Assembly: GCF_050717515.1 (NCBI RefSeq) | Contig: NZ_JBOITL010000032.1 | Coordinates: forward strand, 62,001-126,000 | Reading direction: 5' to 3' | From: Clostridium_AD sp050717515 | Lineage (GTDB): Bacteria > Bacillota > Clostridia > Clostridiales > Clostridiaceae | Length of the DNA stretch: 64,000 bases | Shown here: positions 26,989 to 36,404 of the stretch, one piece after another | Layout of the letters: each line of letters opens with the position of its first letter | How positions within the stretch are numbered: the stretch's first letter is position 1 | The notes under the pieces: generated by a model | The model's database searches: none | What the model was told of the DNA's origin: nothing | What the model saw: the letters and a program-made list of their open reading frames with translations, nothing else | Program-made: the position numbers and the translations under genes

Positions 26989-28347
26989 ATGGAATATTTT
27001 AAGATTAAAGAAAATGGAAGTGACGTAAGAAAAGAAGTTATTGGAGGAATAACCACATTTTTAACTATGGCATATATTATTGCAGTTAATGCAAACATAT
27101 TAGGGGATCCTGCTGTTGGAATGCCGTCAGGGGCTATAGTAACGGTAACTTGTTTAACAGCAGGACTTACTACAATCTTTATGGGGTTATATGCTAATCT
27201 TCCTTTTGCATTAGCATCAGGAATGGGATTAAACGCTTTCTTTGCTTCTGTAGTTATAGTGGGAAAAGTTCCATGGCAAGTGGCATTAACAGCGGTCTTT
27301 TTAGAAGGAATTGTTTTTATTATATTATCATTAACTAATGTTCGTGAAGCAGTAGTTAATGCTATACCAACAACTTTAAAATTGGCAGTTACCGCAGGAA
27401 TTGGACTTTTCATTGCATTTATTGGATTTGTAGATGCTGGTATTGTAGTTAGTAATAAATTTACAAAGGTAGCTATGGGTAACTTTACACAGCCAACAGT
27501 ATTAATAACTGTCATAGGAGTAATTATAATAGTAGTGTTGTCAAAGAAAAAAGTTAGAGGAGCTATATTATGGGGAATAGCCGCAAGCACACTACTCGCT
27601 TGGTTATTTGCAATAATATCACCAGTAGCGGCAACTACTTATGGAATAAGTACACCAAAAGGTATATTTAAATTTGAATCAATATCACCAATTGCATTTA
27701 AACTGAATTTTTCATACCTAACTGATTCAACTAAGATATTGCAATTTTTAGTAATAATGCTAACTTTTTTATTTGTTGATTTTTTCGATACTCTAGGGAC
27801 TTTGGTAGGGGTTGCTTCAAAGGTTGGAATGGTTGATAAAAATGGTAACGTGAAAAATTGTGGACGTGCACTACTAGTAGATGCTGTAGGTACTACTGTA
27901 GGAGCCGTACTTGGGACTTCAACTGTAACTACTTATGTAGAAAGCTCAGCGGGATTTGCAGAAGGTGCTAGGACTGGACTTGCATCAGTTATAACAGGAA
28001 TATTATTTTTAATAGCAATGTTTTTTTCACCTTTGTTCGTTGCAATACCAGTTTGTGCAACTGCACCTGCACTGATAGTTGTAGGATTTTTCATGATGGA
28101 GAACATAGTTAAAATAGATTTTAGCGATTTTACAGAGGGAGTTCCTGCTTTCCTAACTATCGCACTAATGCCTTTAACTTATAGTATTGGAGACGGATTA
28201 ACAATGGGGATTCTCTCTTATGCGGTGATAAATTTTATAAATAATATATTCACTAAGGACCACAGTAAGAGGAAGAAGGTCTCAATTGTAATTTATATTT
28301 TGGCAGGATTATTCATTGCTAAATTATATTTTACTGGCCGACAATAA
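26989..28347 (+). CDS. AzgA/PbuG-type adenine-guanine-hypoxanthine permease
   Basis: This 452-residue integral membrane transporter has about 12-14 helices. Family marks are EVIGGITTFLTMAYIIAVNA near the N-terminus, ASGMGLNAFFA, DFFDTLGTLVGV and SSAGFAEGARTGLASV. AzgA-type NCS2 proteins import adenine, guanine or hypoxanthine with protons. The ribosome site GGGGGGA lies 5 bases before the ATG. It sits between two purine catabolic groups and converges on a second permease of a different NCS2 branch, so the pair would cover aminopurines/hypoxanthine and xanthine/urate. Confidence 0.9.
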   Translation: MEYFKIKENGSDVRKEVIGGITTFLTMAYIIAVNANILGDPAVGMPSGAIVTVTCLTAGLTTIFMGLYANLPFALASGMGLNAFFASVVIVGKVPWQVALTAVFLEGIVFIILSLTNVREAVVNAIPTTLKLAVTAGIGLFIAFIGFVDAGIVVSNKFTKVAMGNFTQPTVLITVIGVIIIVVLSKKKVRGAILWGIAASTLLAWLFAIISPVAATTYGISTPKGIFKFESISPIAFKLNFSYLTDSTKILQFLVIMLTFLFVDFFDTLGTLVGVASKVGMVDKNGNVKNCGRALLVDAVGTTVGAVLGTSTVTTYVESSAGFAEGARTGLASVITGILFLIAMFFSPLFVAIPVCATAPALIVVGFFMMENIVKIDFSDFTEGVPAFLTIALMPLTYSIGDGLTMGILSYAVINFINNIFTKDHSKRKKVSIVIYILAGLFIAKLYFTGRQ

Positions 28348-28379
28348 TAAAGATATTAGAAATATACTAAATCAGAAAT

Positions 28380-28419
28380 AAAAAACAATTCGTAATATTT
28401 ATATAACGAATTGTTTTTT
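28380..28419. terminator. Bidirectional terminator between convergent permease genes
   Basis: AAAAACAATTCGT pairs with ACGAATTGTTTTT around a 12-base loop, with A and T runs on both sides serving both strands. Confidence 0.85.
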
Positions 28420-28446
28420 ATTGTGTAAAAGTTAATTAATTCTTAT

Positions 28447-29799
28447 TTACATGTCCTTTGATTGACCTTTAGCATTAGTAATAATAACATCCTCAGGTTT
28501 ATCTTTAGGTAAGATAAGATTCAATGCTATTGCAACTAATGTTGTAACAACAATGGAGGATTTACCAAATATAGATATAAACCATGTTGGGAATAGAGCA
28601 AATGCATTAGGAACTTCAACAATACCTAGACCTAGTGCAATTGCAATGCCTACCACCGCTGAATTTCTCATTGTAAGATCATTTGAAGCAATCATTTTAA
28701 CTCCTGTCATTGTTATTGTTGCAAAAACAGAGATTGTTGCGCCACCAAGAACACATTGAGGAATAGTTGTAAGTAAACAAGCAAATTTAGGAATAAGACC
28801 TGCTAAAATTACAACAAAAGAAGCAAAAGCGAATACCCACTTGTTGATAACCTTATTTGTAATTACTATACCAACATTTTGGCTATATGTTGCAGTTGGC
28901 ATACAACCAAATAGTGCACCAATTACACTTGAAAATCCATTTCCAATGATACCACCGGAAAGCTCTTTATGAGTAGGAATTCTATCCATACCACCACCTG
29001 TTGTGGCTGATAAATCACCTATAGCTTGAACAGAATTTACAATGTACATTATAGCCATAGATATTATAGCAGTAGCATTAAAATTTATACCAAAGTGTAG
29101 TGGGGTTGGAGCTTGAAAAAGTCCAGCTGCAGCAAATGCATCAAAGGATACCATTCCAAGGAAATAAGAAATAATATATCCTACTACCATACCTATTAAA
29201 ATAGATGCTAGTTTGAGAGTTCCCTTAGTAAAGAAATTTAAAAACATTACAACAGCAAGTGTTATTAGAGCAACAGCCCAGTTTTTAGGAGAACCGAAAG
29301 TTGGAGAACCAACACCTCCAGCTATATATTTAATAGCAACTGAATACAGGGATAATCCTATGGAGAATATAACTGTACCAGTAACAAGTGGTGGAAAGAA
29401 TTTTATAAGCTTTTTAAGGAATATTCCGAAAAATATTGCAACTATTCCACCTATTATTTGGGCCCCAAAAACTGTGGCAATATTAAATTCTCCAGTAATA
29501 GCTACCAGGGTTGGAACGTATGCAAAACTTACTCCCATAATTACAGGTAACCTGGAACCAATATATTTACCTAGTGGAAATATTTGAATTAAAGTTGCTA
29601 TACCAGCAAAAAATAGTGAGGACTGCACAAGCAAAATCTTATCCGCAGCAGTAAGGTTTGCAATTCCAGCAATTATGAGGGCGGGTGTAACACAGCCCAC
29701 AATCATAGCAACAACGTGCTGCATGCCAAGTGGTATAATTTCTTTGAGTGTTGGCTTGCCGTCATATTGGAATAATAAAGACTTTTGATTAGAACTCAT
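28447..29799 (-). CDS. NCS2 xanthine/urate-type permease
   Basis: The 450-residue nucleobase:cation symporter shows GMQHVVAMIVGCVTPALI, LPVIMGVSFAYVPT, FFPPLVTGTVIFSIGLSLY and GCMPTATYSQNVGIV. The Gly-Gly-x-Arg-like segment of helix 10 is represented by FACLLTTIPQCVLGGATI. This branch (PbuX/YgfU/UacT style) carries xanthine or urate. It is the last gene of the minus-strand operon ygeX-ygeY-ygeW-arcC-permease, 29 bases after the carbamate kinase gene. Exact substrate cannot be fixed by eye. Confidence 0.88.
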   Translation of the reverse strand: MSSNQKSLLFQYDGKPTLKEIIPLGMQHVVAMIVGCVTPALIIAGIANLTAADKILLVQSSLFFAGIATLIQIFPLGKYIGSRLPVIMGVSFAYVPTLVAITGEFNIATVFGAQIIGGIVAIFFGIFLKKLIKFFPPLVTGTVIFSIGLSLYSVAIKYIAGGVGSPTFGSPKNWAVALITLAVVMFLNFFTKGTLKLASILIGMVVGYIISYFLGMVSFDAFAAAGLFQAPTPLHFGINFNATAIISMAIMYIVNSVQAIGDLSATTGGGMDRIPTHKELSGGIIGNGFSSVIGALFGCMPTATYSQNVGIVITNKVINKWVFAFASFVVILAGLIPKFACLLTTIPQCVLGGATISVFATITMTGVKMIASNDLTMRNSAVVGIAIALGLGIVEVPNAFALFPTWFISIFGKSSIVVTTLVAIALNLILPKDKPEDVIITNAKGQSKDM

Positions 29800-29828
29800 A
29801 AAAACTCCCCCTCAGGATTTAATTTGAA

Positions 29829-30758
29829 TTATTTTATAATAGTCCCCGTAATACCTGCTATACCATCTTTAGCTTTTTCAAGTAATGTTATAAGTGAATA
29901 TCTTCCTTCTTTTGATGAGGCGAAATCAATTGCGGCTTCCACTTTAGGTAGCATTGAACCAGGTGCAAAGTGCCCTTCACTTGCATACTGTTTAATTTCA
30001 GAAGTAGTAACTTTATCAAGCCACTTTTCATTTGGTTTGCCATAGTTTATAGCAACTTTCTCTACAGCTGTTAAAATAATAAGACAATCTGCATGGAGTT
30101 CTTTTGCAAGAGTGGAACTAGCAAAGTCCTTATCTATGACAGCGTTTACACCTTTTAGATGATTTCCCTCTTTTATAACAGGTATACCACCACCACCACA
30201 GGCGATAACAACTTGTCCCATTTCAACTAGTGATTTTATTGTTTCAATTTCAACAATACCTACTGGTTTTGGTGAAGCAACAACTTCTCTATACCCACGA
30301 CCGGCGTCTTCAATAACCACTTTACCATTTTTAACAGCAATATCAGCTTCTTCTTTTGTCATGAAACTTCCGATAGGTTTTGTTGGATTTTCAAAGGCTT
30401 TGTCTTTAGGGTTTACTTGGACTTGCGTTATTATTGTTGAAACATTTTTGTTTATATTACGGCTAAGAAGTTCTTCTCTAAGCGCATTTTGCAAATCGTA
30501 ACCAATATAGGCTTGGCTCATTGCAACACATACAGACATAGGGCATAGTGAATACTTAGGATTATTTTTATGAAGTTCACTCATAGCAATATTAATCATA
30601 CCAACCTGAGGCCCGTTTCCGTGAGATATAACAACTTCATTTCCTTCTTCTATAAGATCAACTATAGCTATAGCGGTAGATTTTACAGCCACCATTTGTT
30701 CCTCTAAATTAGTTCCAAGAGCATTACCACCTAAGGCAATTACTATTTTTTTCTTCAT
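29829..30758 (-). CDS. arcC: Carbamate kinase
   Basis: The 309-residue kinase makes ATP from carbamoyl-phosphate and ADP. Motifs: VIALGGNALG at the N-terminus, ISHGNGPQVG, VVIACGGGGIPV, ViDKDfASS-like AVIDKDFASSTLA and ASEGHFAPGSMLPKVEAA. In the corresponding E. coli cluster this position is taken by yqeA. Here it gives the energy-conserving step after the YgeW and AllFGH carbamoyltransferases. It follows ygeW across a hairpin (30796-30834). Confidence 0.92.
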   Translation of the reverse strand: MKKKIVIALGGNALGTNLEEQMVAVKSTAIAIVDLIEEGNEVVISHGNGPQVGMINIAMSELHKNNPKYSLCPMSVCVAMSQAYIGYDLQNALREELLSRNINKNVSTIITQVQVNPKDKAFENPTKPIGSFMTKEEADIAVKNGKVVIEDAGRGYREVVASPKPVGIVEIETIKSLVEMGQVVIACGGGGIPVIKEGNHLKGVNAVIDKDFASSTLAKELHADCLIILTAVEKVAINYGKPNEKWLDKVTTSEIKQYASEGHFAPGSMLPKVEAAIDFASSKEGRYSLITLLEKAKDGIAGITGTIIK

Positions 30759-30795
30759 AATATCGTCCCCCTAAAAAAATTTAATTTTATATAGC

Positions 30796-30834
30796 AAAAG
30801 GCTAGGTAGAAGTTGTAATCCACTCTAGCCTTTT
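30796..30834 (-). terminator. Hairpin between ygeW and carbamate kinase gene
   Basis: AAAAGGCTAG pairs with CTAGCCTTTT around a 19-base loop, in the gap between two genes of the same direction. It is probably a partial terminator or an mRNA processing/stability element. Confidence 0.6.
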
Positions 30835-30856
30835 AATATAAAAGTAATTTGAAAAA

Positions 30857-32050
30857 TTATTTTATTTTACGGCTTATATTGTTTTTCTCAAGCATAGATA
30901 AAACTCCCTGTGGGTTTTTAATTTTACTTAAGAAGATCATGGAAGCTATTGCATAAGGTTTATAACTAGCTTCTTTGTAAAGCGGTTTACGGTAACGGTC
31001 AAATACAGAAGCATCAACTTCTCCAACTTCGCAGCTAAGTCCTGTGATATCAGCTGGTAGACAGTGAAGATAAAGTGCTTTTCCATCTTTTGTTGTTTTC
31101 ATAAGTTCTTCAGTACACTGCCAATCTTTATGTTCAGCGTTTTGCGCAAGAAGCTCTTTTTCAAGTGAATTTATACCAGCTTGGTCACCTTTTGCATATA
31201 AATCTGTACGTTTTTCCATAGCAATAAATGGAGCCCAGCTTTTAGGATAAACTATGTCAGCATCTTTGAATGCTTCTTCCATAGAATTTGTTTTTGTAAA
31301 TGAACCACCAGATTCTTTAGCATTTTTCATTGCAATTTCTTCTACCTCACTCATAACTTCGTAACCTTCAGGGTGTGCAAGAACAACATCCATACCGAAA
31401 CGAGTTAAAAGTCCTATTATTCCTTGAGGAACTGAAAGTGGTTTACCATATGATGGAGAATATGCCCAAGACATAGCTATTTTTTTACCTTTTAAATTTT
31501 CAATTCCGCCAAATTCATTTATAATATGAAGAGCATCAGCCATACATTGAGTAGGGTGATCTATATCACATTGCAAGCTAACAAGAGTTGGTCGTTGTTC
31601 TAAAGTGCCTTCATCATTACCTTCTTGTACATATTTAGATACTTCACGCATATAAGTATTGCCTTTTCCGATATACATATCATCACGGATTCCTATAACA
31701 TCTGCCATGAAAGAAATCATGTTAGCCGTTTCTCTTACTGTTTCACCATGTGCAATTTGAGATTTTCCTTCATCAAGATCTTGAACTTCAAGACCAAGGA
31801 GGTTACAAGCAGAAGCAAAGCTAAATCTTGTACGAGTTGAATTGTCACGGAATAGTGAAATTCCAAGGCCACTATCAAAAATCTTTGATGATATATTATT
31901 TACTCTTAATTCTTTAAGAGCTTCTGCAACAGTGAAAACTGCTTCTAATTCATCTTTTGATTTTTCCCATGTAAGTAGAAAATCATTATTATACATTTTT
32001 TTAAAATCTAATGAGTCAAGTTTGGTTACGTATTTATCCATTAAAGCCAT
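30857..32050 (-). CDS. ygeW: YgeW knotted carbamoyltransferase
   Basis: The 397-residue transcarbamylase has the carbamoyl-phosphate site FRDNSTRTRFS, the HGETVRET loop, DIDHPTQCMADA and the C-terminal LYLHCLPADITG. It is longer than aspartate or ornithine carbamoyltransferases and matches the YgeW group, whose true substrate has been debated (a ureido compound of purine breakdown). In the degradative direction it would release carbamoyl-phosphate for the carbamate kinase next to it. Start ATG 32050 lies behind AAGGGG. Confidence 0.9.
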   Translation of the reverse strand: MALMDKYVTKLDSLDFKKMYNNDFLLTWEKSKDELEAVFTVAEALKELRVNNISSKIFDSGLGISLFRDNSTRTRFSFASACNLLGLEVQDLDEGKSQIAHGETVRETANMISFMADVIGIRDDMYIGKGNTYMREVSKYVQEGNDEGTLEQRPTLVSLQCDIDHPTQCMADALHIINEFGGIENLKGKKIAMSWAYSPSYGKPLSVPQGIIGLLTRFGMDVVLAHPEGYEVMSEVEEIAMKNAKESGGSFTKTNSMEEAFKDADIVYPKSWAPFIAMEKRTDLYAKGDQAGINSLEKELLAQNAEHKDWQCTEELMKTTKDGKALYLHCLPADITGLSCEVGEVDASVFDRYRKPLYKEASYKPYAIASMIFLSKIKNPQGVLSMLEKNNISRKIK

Positions 32051-32131
32051 TTTAATAGTCCCCTTTTTATTTAAGATTATTTATTTTCATTGCTTAGTGA
32101 AGAGAAATAGCATTTCTAGCAACATAGGACT

Positions 32132-33442
32132 TTATTTATTTTTGCAATAAATTGTTGGAAGAGCAGCATATACAGCAGCACATTTAACAAGATCATCTTT
32201 CCAAGTTACTTCATTTGGAGAATGTGCTTGAGATTCTGCACCAGGTCCAAATCCTATGCATGGTATTCCATGACGACCCATTATAGCAACACCGTTTGTT
32301 GAGAATGTCCATTTATCAGTAAGCGGACGAGCTTTTCTCATTTCATCAGTGCTATTAGAACCGCTTCTTGTTGTTCCAAACATTCCCTTGTATGATTCTT
32401 CCATGGCCTTAACAACAGCATGATCTTCAGGAATAACCCATGTAGGGAAGTAGCAATCCTGAGGGTATGAAAGTCCAGTCCAACTTTCTTTGTCATATTT
32501 ATACATAGTAACTTCAGCATTGTATTTTTTAGCAGCTGGAAGTTGACGAATTTCTTCTAAGCAACTTTCCCAAGTTTCTCCAGATGTCATACGACGGTCT
32601 AATGAAATCGCGCAAGAGTCAGCTACAGCGCAACGGCTTGGTGAAGTAAAGAATATTTCTGATGTAGTTACAGTACCACGTCCTAAAAAGTTCGCTTCTT
32701 CAAATTTAGAGTTATATTTTTTATCTAACATTTTTACGAGACCTTTGATTTCTGTAGAATCAGCAGCATCATTTGCGTTAAGGTTTTTGATATCCATTAA
32801 TATTTCAGCCATTTTGTAGATTGCGTTGTCTCCTCTTTCTGGAGCTGAACCGTGGCATGAAACACCCTTAACATCAACACGAATTTCCATACGTCCTCTA
32901 TGTCCTCTGTAGATACCGCTATCAGTTGGCTCTGTACTTACAACGAATTCAGGTTTGATTTTGCCTTGTTCTATGATTTGAAGCCAGCAGTTTCCGTCAC
33001 AGTCCTCTTCTTGTACTGATCCAACTACAAGAGCTGTGTATTCTTCGCTTAACATGCAAAGATCTTTCATTATCTTAGCGCCGTATACAGCTGATACGAT
33101 ACCACCAAGTTGGTCAGACGTACCACGTCCACCAATTTCTTCCTCAGTTTCAAAACCTATATAAGGATCAAAAGTCCAGTTACTGAGCTCTCCAAGACCA
33201 ACAGTGTCAATATGAGCATCAAAAGCTATAAGAGTTTTACCTGTTCCAACATAACCTAAAACATTTCCCTGTGGATCAATTTCTACTTTGTCAAAACCAA
33301 GAGAAATCATTTCTTTCTCTATTCTTTTAACAACACCTTCTTCTCCACAGCTTTCGCCAGGGATAGCAATTAAGTCACGTAAAAATTTTGTCATTTGTGC
33401 TTTATAACCCTCTGATTTTTCTTTAATAGCGTTAAAATCCAT
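32132..33442 (-). CDS. ygeY: YgeY-type M20-family hydrolase
   Basis: The 436-residue zinc amidohydrolase of the M20/ArgE/DapE fold has metal motifs FDAHIDTVG, the catalytic EED in GSVQEEDCDG and STEPTDSG, and the dimerisation segment with GVSCHGSAPERGDNA. TrEMBL-style descriptions call it a selenium metabolism hydrolase because it co-occurs with xdhD and ygfK; a role in cleaving a ureido or carbamoyl purine fragment is more likely. It stands between ygeX and ygeW. Confidence 0.9.
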   Translation of the reverse strand: MDFNAIKEKSEGYKAQMTKFLRDLIAIPGESCGEEGVVKRIEKEMISLGFDKVEIDPQGNVLGYVGTGKTLIAFDAHIDTVGLGELSNWTFDPYIGFETEEEIGGRGTSDQLGGIVSAVYGAKIMKDLCMLSEEYTALVVGSVQEEDCDGNCWLQIIEQGKIKPEFVVSTEPTDSGIYRGHRGRMEIRVDVKGVSCHGSAPERGDNAIYKMAEILMDIKNLNANDAADSTEIKGLVKMLDKKYNSKFEEANFLGRGTVTTSEIFFTSPSRCAVADSCAISLDRRMTSGETWESCLEEIRQLPAAKKYNAEVTMYKYDKESWTGLSYPQDCYFPTWVIPEDHAVVKAMEESYKGMFGTTRSGSNSTDEMRKARPLTDKWTFSTNGVAIMGRHGIPCIGFGPGAESQAHSPNEVTWKDDLVKCAAVYAALPTIYCKNK

Positions 33443-33501
33443 AATACATTCCTCCTATAATTAGTATAAATTATAAATTTTTTATCTAATATTAATATAT
33501 A

Positions 33502-34713
33502 TTATAATGATGAATAATCACCATTCCAAACGATTTCACGGAAAAAATCTGGGTCAGTATTTCCTTCTGTTGAAAACAATAGAACTTTTGAATTTTCATC
33601 AAGCTTTAGAGCTTGTTTTAAATCTTTTAGCTCATCATTTTTCATGATTTCAAAAAGAACACCCATTGTTACAGCACCAGATTCACCAGAAATAACTTTA
33701 GGATCTCCCTTAAGAGGTACAGCATATGTTCTCATACCTTTAGCAGAAATATTATCTGGGCAAGATACAAAGAATGAACTATTATTTTTTAAAATGTCCC
33801 ATGCTATTGTATTTGGTTCACCACAGGCAAGTCCTGCCATAATTGTTTGCATATCATCAGTAACAATTCTTATATCACCATCTTTAGCTGAAGCGGAACG
33901 GAATATACAATCTGCTTTATTTGGTTCTACCACAGTAACTATTGGTGGATTATTCGGATAAACGTTTGCAAAATATCCTTGAACTGCACCAGCAAGAGAC
34001 CCTACGCCTGCTTGTATGAAAATATGAGTTGGTGCATCACAATTATCATCATGCAGTTGCTCGTTCGCTTCCATTGCCATTGTTCCATAACCTTGCATAA
34101 TCCAAGTAGGAATTTCTTCGTAACCTTCCCAAGCTGTATCCTGGATAACTACAGAACCAGAAACTTTTGCAGATTCTGCCATTGCAATGCGGACGCATTC
34201 ATCGTAATTTACTTCTTCTATTGTAGCTATAGCGTTTTCCTTTTGAATGTTTTTAAGTCTAATTTCTGATGAACCTTTTGGCATATAAACTACACATTTT
34301 TGGTTTAATCTATTAGCTGCCCAGGCAAGTCCTCTACCGTGATTTCCATCAGTTGCTGTAAAGAAAGTTGTCTGACCGAAGTCCTTAAGAACTTCTTTTG
34401 ATGTAATAGCATTATAAGGAAGCTGAGATATATCTTTACCTAATTTTTTTGCTATGTAACAACCTATAGCAAAAGAACCACCTAAGACTTTAAAAGCATT
34501 TAAACCAAATCTATAAGATTCATCTTTTACATACAGATTTTTAAGACCAAGGAATTTAGCCATATTGTCTAGTTTAGCTAAAGGCGTTTTAGTATATTCT
34601 GGAAAACTCTTATGAAAAGAAGCTGCCTTAGCAATTTTTTCATGTGACATTATTTTTAGCATATCATTATTAGTTTTAGGTAGTTCATTTCGAACCCACT
34701 TTGTTTTATTCAT
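33502..34713 (-). CDS. ygeX: Diaminopropionate ammonia-lyase YgeX/DpaL
   Basis: The 403-residue PLP enzyme degrades 2,3-diaminopropionate to pyruvate and two ammonia. The PLP lysine is in RFGLNAFKVLGGSFA, the phosphate-binding loop is TDGNHGRGLAW, and the Gly-rich IQAGVGSLAGAVQG and VSGESGAVTMG segments are present. It is the first gene of the minus-strand operon, directly behind promoter 34851-34879, and divergent from ssnA. A second, less similar copy occurs at 53290. Confidence 0.92.
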   Translation of the reverse strand: MNKTKWVRNELPKTNNDMLKIMSHEKIAKAASFHKSFPEYTKTPLAKLDNMAKFLGLKNLYVKDESYRFGLNAFKVLGGSFAIGCYIAKKLGKDISQLPYNAITSKEVLKDFGQTTFFTATDGNHGRGLAWAANRLNQKCVVYMPKGSSEIRLKNIQKENAIATIEEVNYDECVRIAMAESAKVSGSVVIQDTAWEGYEEIPTWIMQGYGTMAMEANEQLHDDNCDAPTHIFIQAGVGSLAGAVQGYFANVYPNNPPIVTVVEPNKADCIFRSASAKDGDIRIVTDDMQTIMAGLACGEPNTIAWDILKNNSSFFVSCPDNISAKGMRTYAVPLKGDPKVISGESGAVTMGVLFEIMKNDELKDLKQALKLDENSKVLLFSTEGNTDPDFFREIVWNGDYSSL

Positions 34714-34850
34714 AATAAAACCTCCAAAAATTTTATTTTTTTTATACTTATGTAATTGTAGACTGAATATTTTAAATATCCATAATTAACTTATCATTAG
34801 TCAGGTAATAAATCACAAATTTTTAAATTTTGCAAATATTTTATAAATTT

Positions 34851-34879
34851 AGTATATCAGTATATTTTTTAAAAATCAA
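34851..34879 (-). promoter_or_regulatory. Promoter of the ygeX operon
   Basis: On the minus strand TTGATT, 17 bases, TATACT, in the context CTGATATACTAAATTTATA. The same -10 context is seen before the 8-oxoguanine deaminase operon and, slightly changed, before the YheO-like regulator. Confidence 0.6.
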
Positions 34880-34928
34880 TGAAAAAATACAATTTTTTTT
34901 TATTCTTGCAAAAACTTTTAAAAAAAAA

Positions 34929-34958
34929 TTGACTAAGCTCTGGCAAAAATGGTAGAAT
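34929..34958 (+). promoter_or_regulatory. Promoter of the ssnA-ygfK-xdhD operon
   Basis: TTGACT (34929-34934), 18-base spacer, TAGAAT (34953-34958), with ATGGTA around the -10 as in the ade promoter. A TTGCAAAA copy lies about 16 bases upstream of the -35. Confidence 0.55.
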
Positions 34959-35042
34959 AATTATAGAATAATAAAAATAATTAGAATAATTAATTAAATA
35001 TTAATTCTGTATTATTTTAAAAATATATTTAGGAGGGGTAAT

Positions 35043-36374
35043 ATGATATTAATAGGTAATGGTAAGCTATTGACTAGAGATGCTAAGAATACATTTATTG
35101 AGGATGGTTGTGTATGTATTGATGCTAATATTATTGTTGATCTGGGAACCACGCAGCAAATGAAGAAAAAGTATGAGGGTGCTGAGTTTGTAGATGCTAA
35201 AAATGGTTTAATTATGCCAGGTATGATTAATACTCATCATCATATATATAGTGCTTTTGCAAGAGGGCTTTCTATTAAAGGTTATAACCCTAAAAACTTT
35301 GGAGATATACTTTCCGGAATGTGGTGGAAAATAGATAGAACATTAACTTTAGAAGATACAAAATATAGTGCATATTCAACCTATATAGATTGTATAAGAA
35401 ATGGTGTTACAACTGTTTTTGACCATCATGCAAGTTACGGTAGTATTGAAGGAAGTTTATTTCAGATAGCAGATGTAGCTAAGGATCTTGGTATTCGTAC
35501 ATCCTTATGTTATGAAGTTTCTGATAGAGATGGACAGGAAAAAATGAGACAAGCTGTTAGTGAAAACGTTCAATTCATGAAGGCTGCTAAAAATGATTCT
35601 TCTGATATGCAAAAGGGTATGATGGGACTTCATGCATCATTTACATTAAGTAATAAGACCCTTGAATATTGCGCGCAAAATATGCCTTATGATGCAGGAT
35701 ATCATGTGCATACGGCAGAGGGTATAGATGATGTATACGATTCATTAAAAAAATACAATAAAAGATTAGTGAATCATTTATTTGACCTTGATATTTTGGG
35801 AAGCAAAACTATTGCTGTTCACTGTATACACATTAACCCTGCTGAAATCGATTTATTGAAGGAAACAGACACAATGGTAGTACATAATCCAGAATCTAAT
35901 ATGGGGAATGCTGTTGGATGCACACCTGTTCTAGAGTTTGTACGAAAAGGATTGACTGTAGGGCTTGGAACTGATGGGTACACAAGCGACATGTTTGAGT
36001 CCATGAAGGTTGCAAATATTTTGCAAAAGCACCATAACTGTGATCCAACGGTTGCATGGGGAGAAGTACCACTAATGATTTTTGATAACAATGCAAAGAT
36101 TGCCAATAGATTTTTTGAAAAACCTGTTGGAGTTATAGAAAAAGGAGCCTATGCTGACATTATAGTAGCAGAATATGATCCATTAACACCATTAAATGCG
36201 GATAATGCAAACTCTCATATCTTATTTGGAATTAATGGAAGATGTGTAACAACTACTATGATAAATGGTAAAGTTCTTATGAAGGACCGTAAAATTATGG
36301 TTGCTGATTCTGAGAAAATCATGGCAAAATCAAGAGAAGTATCAAGTAAACTATGGAATAAAATAAATAGTTAA
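35043..36374 (+). CDS. ssnA: SsnA-type aminohydrolase
   Basis: This 443-residue amidohydrolase shows metal motifs GMINTHHHIYSAFARG, VTTVFDHHAS, GYHVHTAEG, AVHCIHI and GLGTDGYTSDM. It matches the SsnA group, distinct from the 8-oxoguanine deaminase at 17189, with only moderate similarity between the two. SsnA always travels with ygfK and xdhD; its substrate is thought to be an oxidised purine or an early ring-opened product. First gene of the plus-strand operon; AGGAGGGG precedes the ATG. Confidence 0.9.
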   Translation: MILIGNGKLLTRDAKNTFIEDGCVCIDANIIVDLGTTQQMKKKYEGAEFVDAKNGLIMPGMINTHHHIYSAFARGLSIKGYNPKNFGDILSGMWWKIDRTLTLEDTKYSAYSTYIDCIRNGVTTVFDHHASYGSIEGSLFQIADVAKDLGIRTSLCYEVSDRDGQEKMRQAVSENVQFMKAAKNDSSDMQKGMMGLHASFTLSNKTLEYCAQNMPYDAGYHVHTAEGIDDVYDSLKKYNKRLVNHLFDLDILGSKTIAVHCIHINPAEIDLLKETDTMVVHNPESNMGNAVGCTPVLEFVRKGLTVGLGTDGYTSDMFESMKVANILQKHHNCDPTVAWGEVPLMIFDNNAKIANRFFEKPVGVIEKGAYADIIVAEYDPLTPLNADNANSHILFGINGRCVTTTMINGKVLMKDRKIMVADSEKIMAKSREVSSKLWNKINS

Positions 36375-36404
36375 AAATAAATTTAAATCGGGGGGGTATT
36401 AACT

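Larger units (their letters stand above)
34714..35042. promoter_or_regulatory. Divergent regulatory region between ygeX and ssnA operons
   Basis: These 329 bases are very AT-rich and hold two back-to-back promoters (listed separately), TTTGCAAAAT-type repeats around 34829-34838 and 34905-34913, and long A/T tracts. No ORF is supported. All purine-ring opening genes of both strands start from here. Confidence 0.6.
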
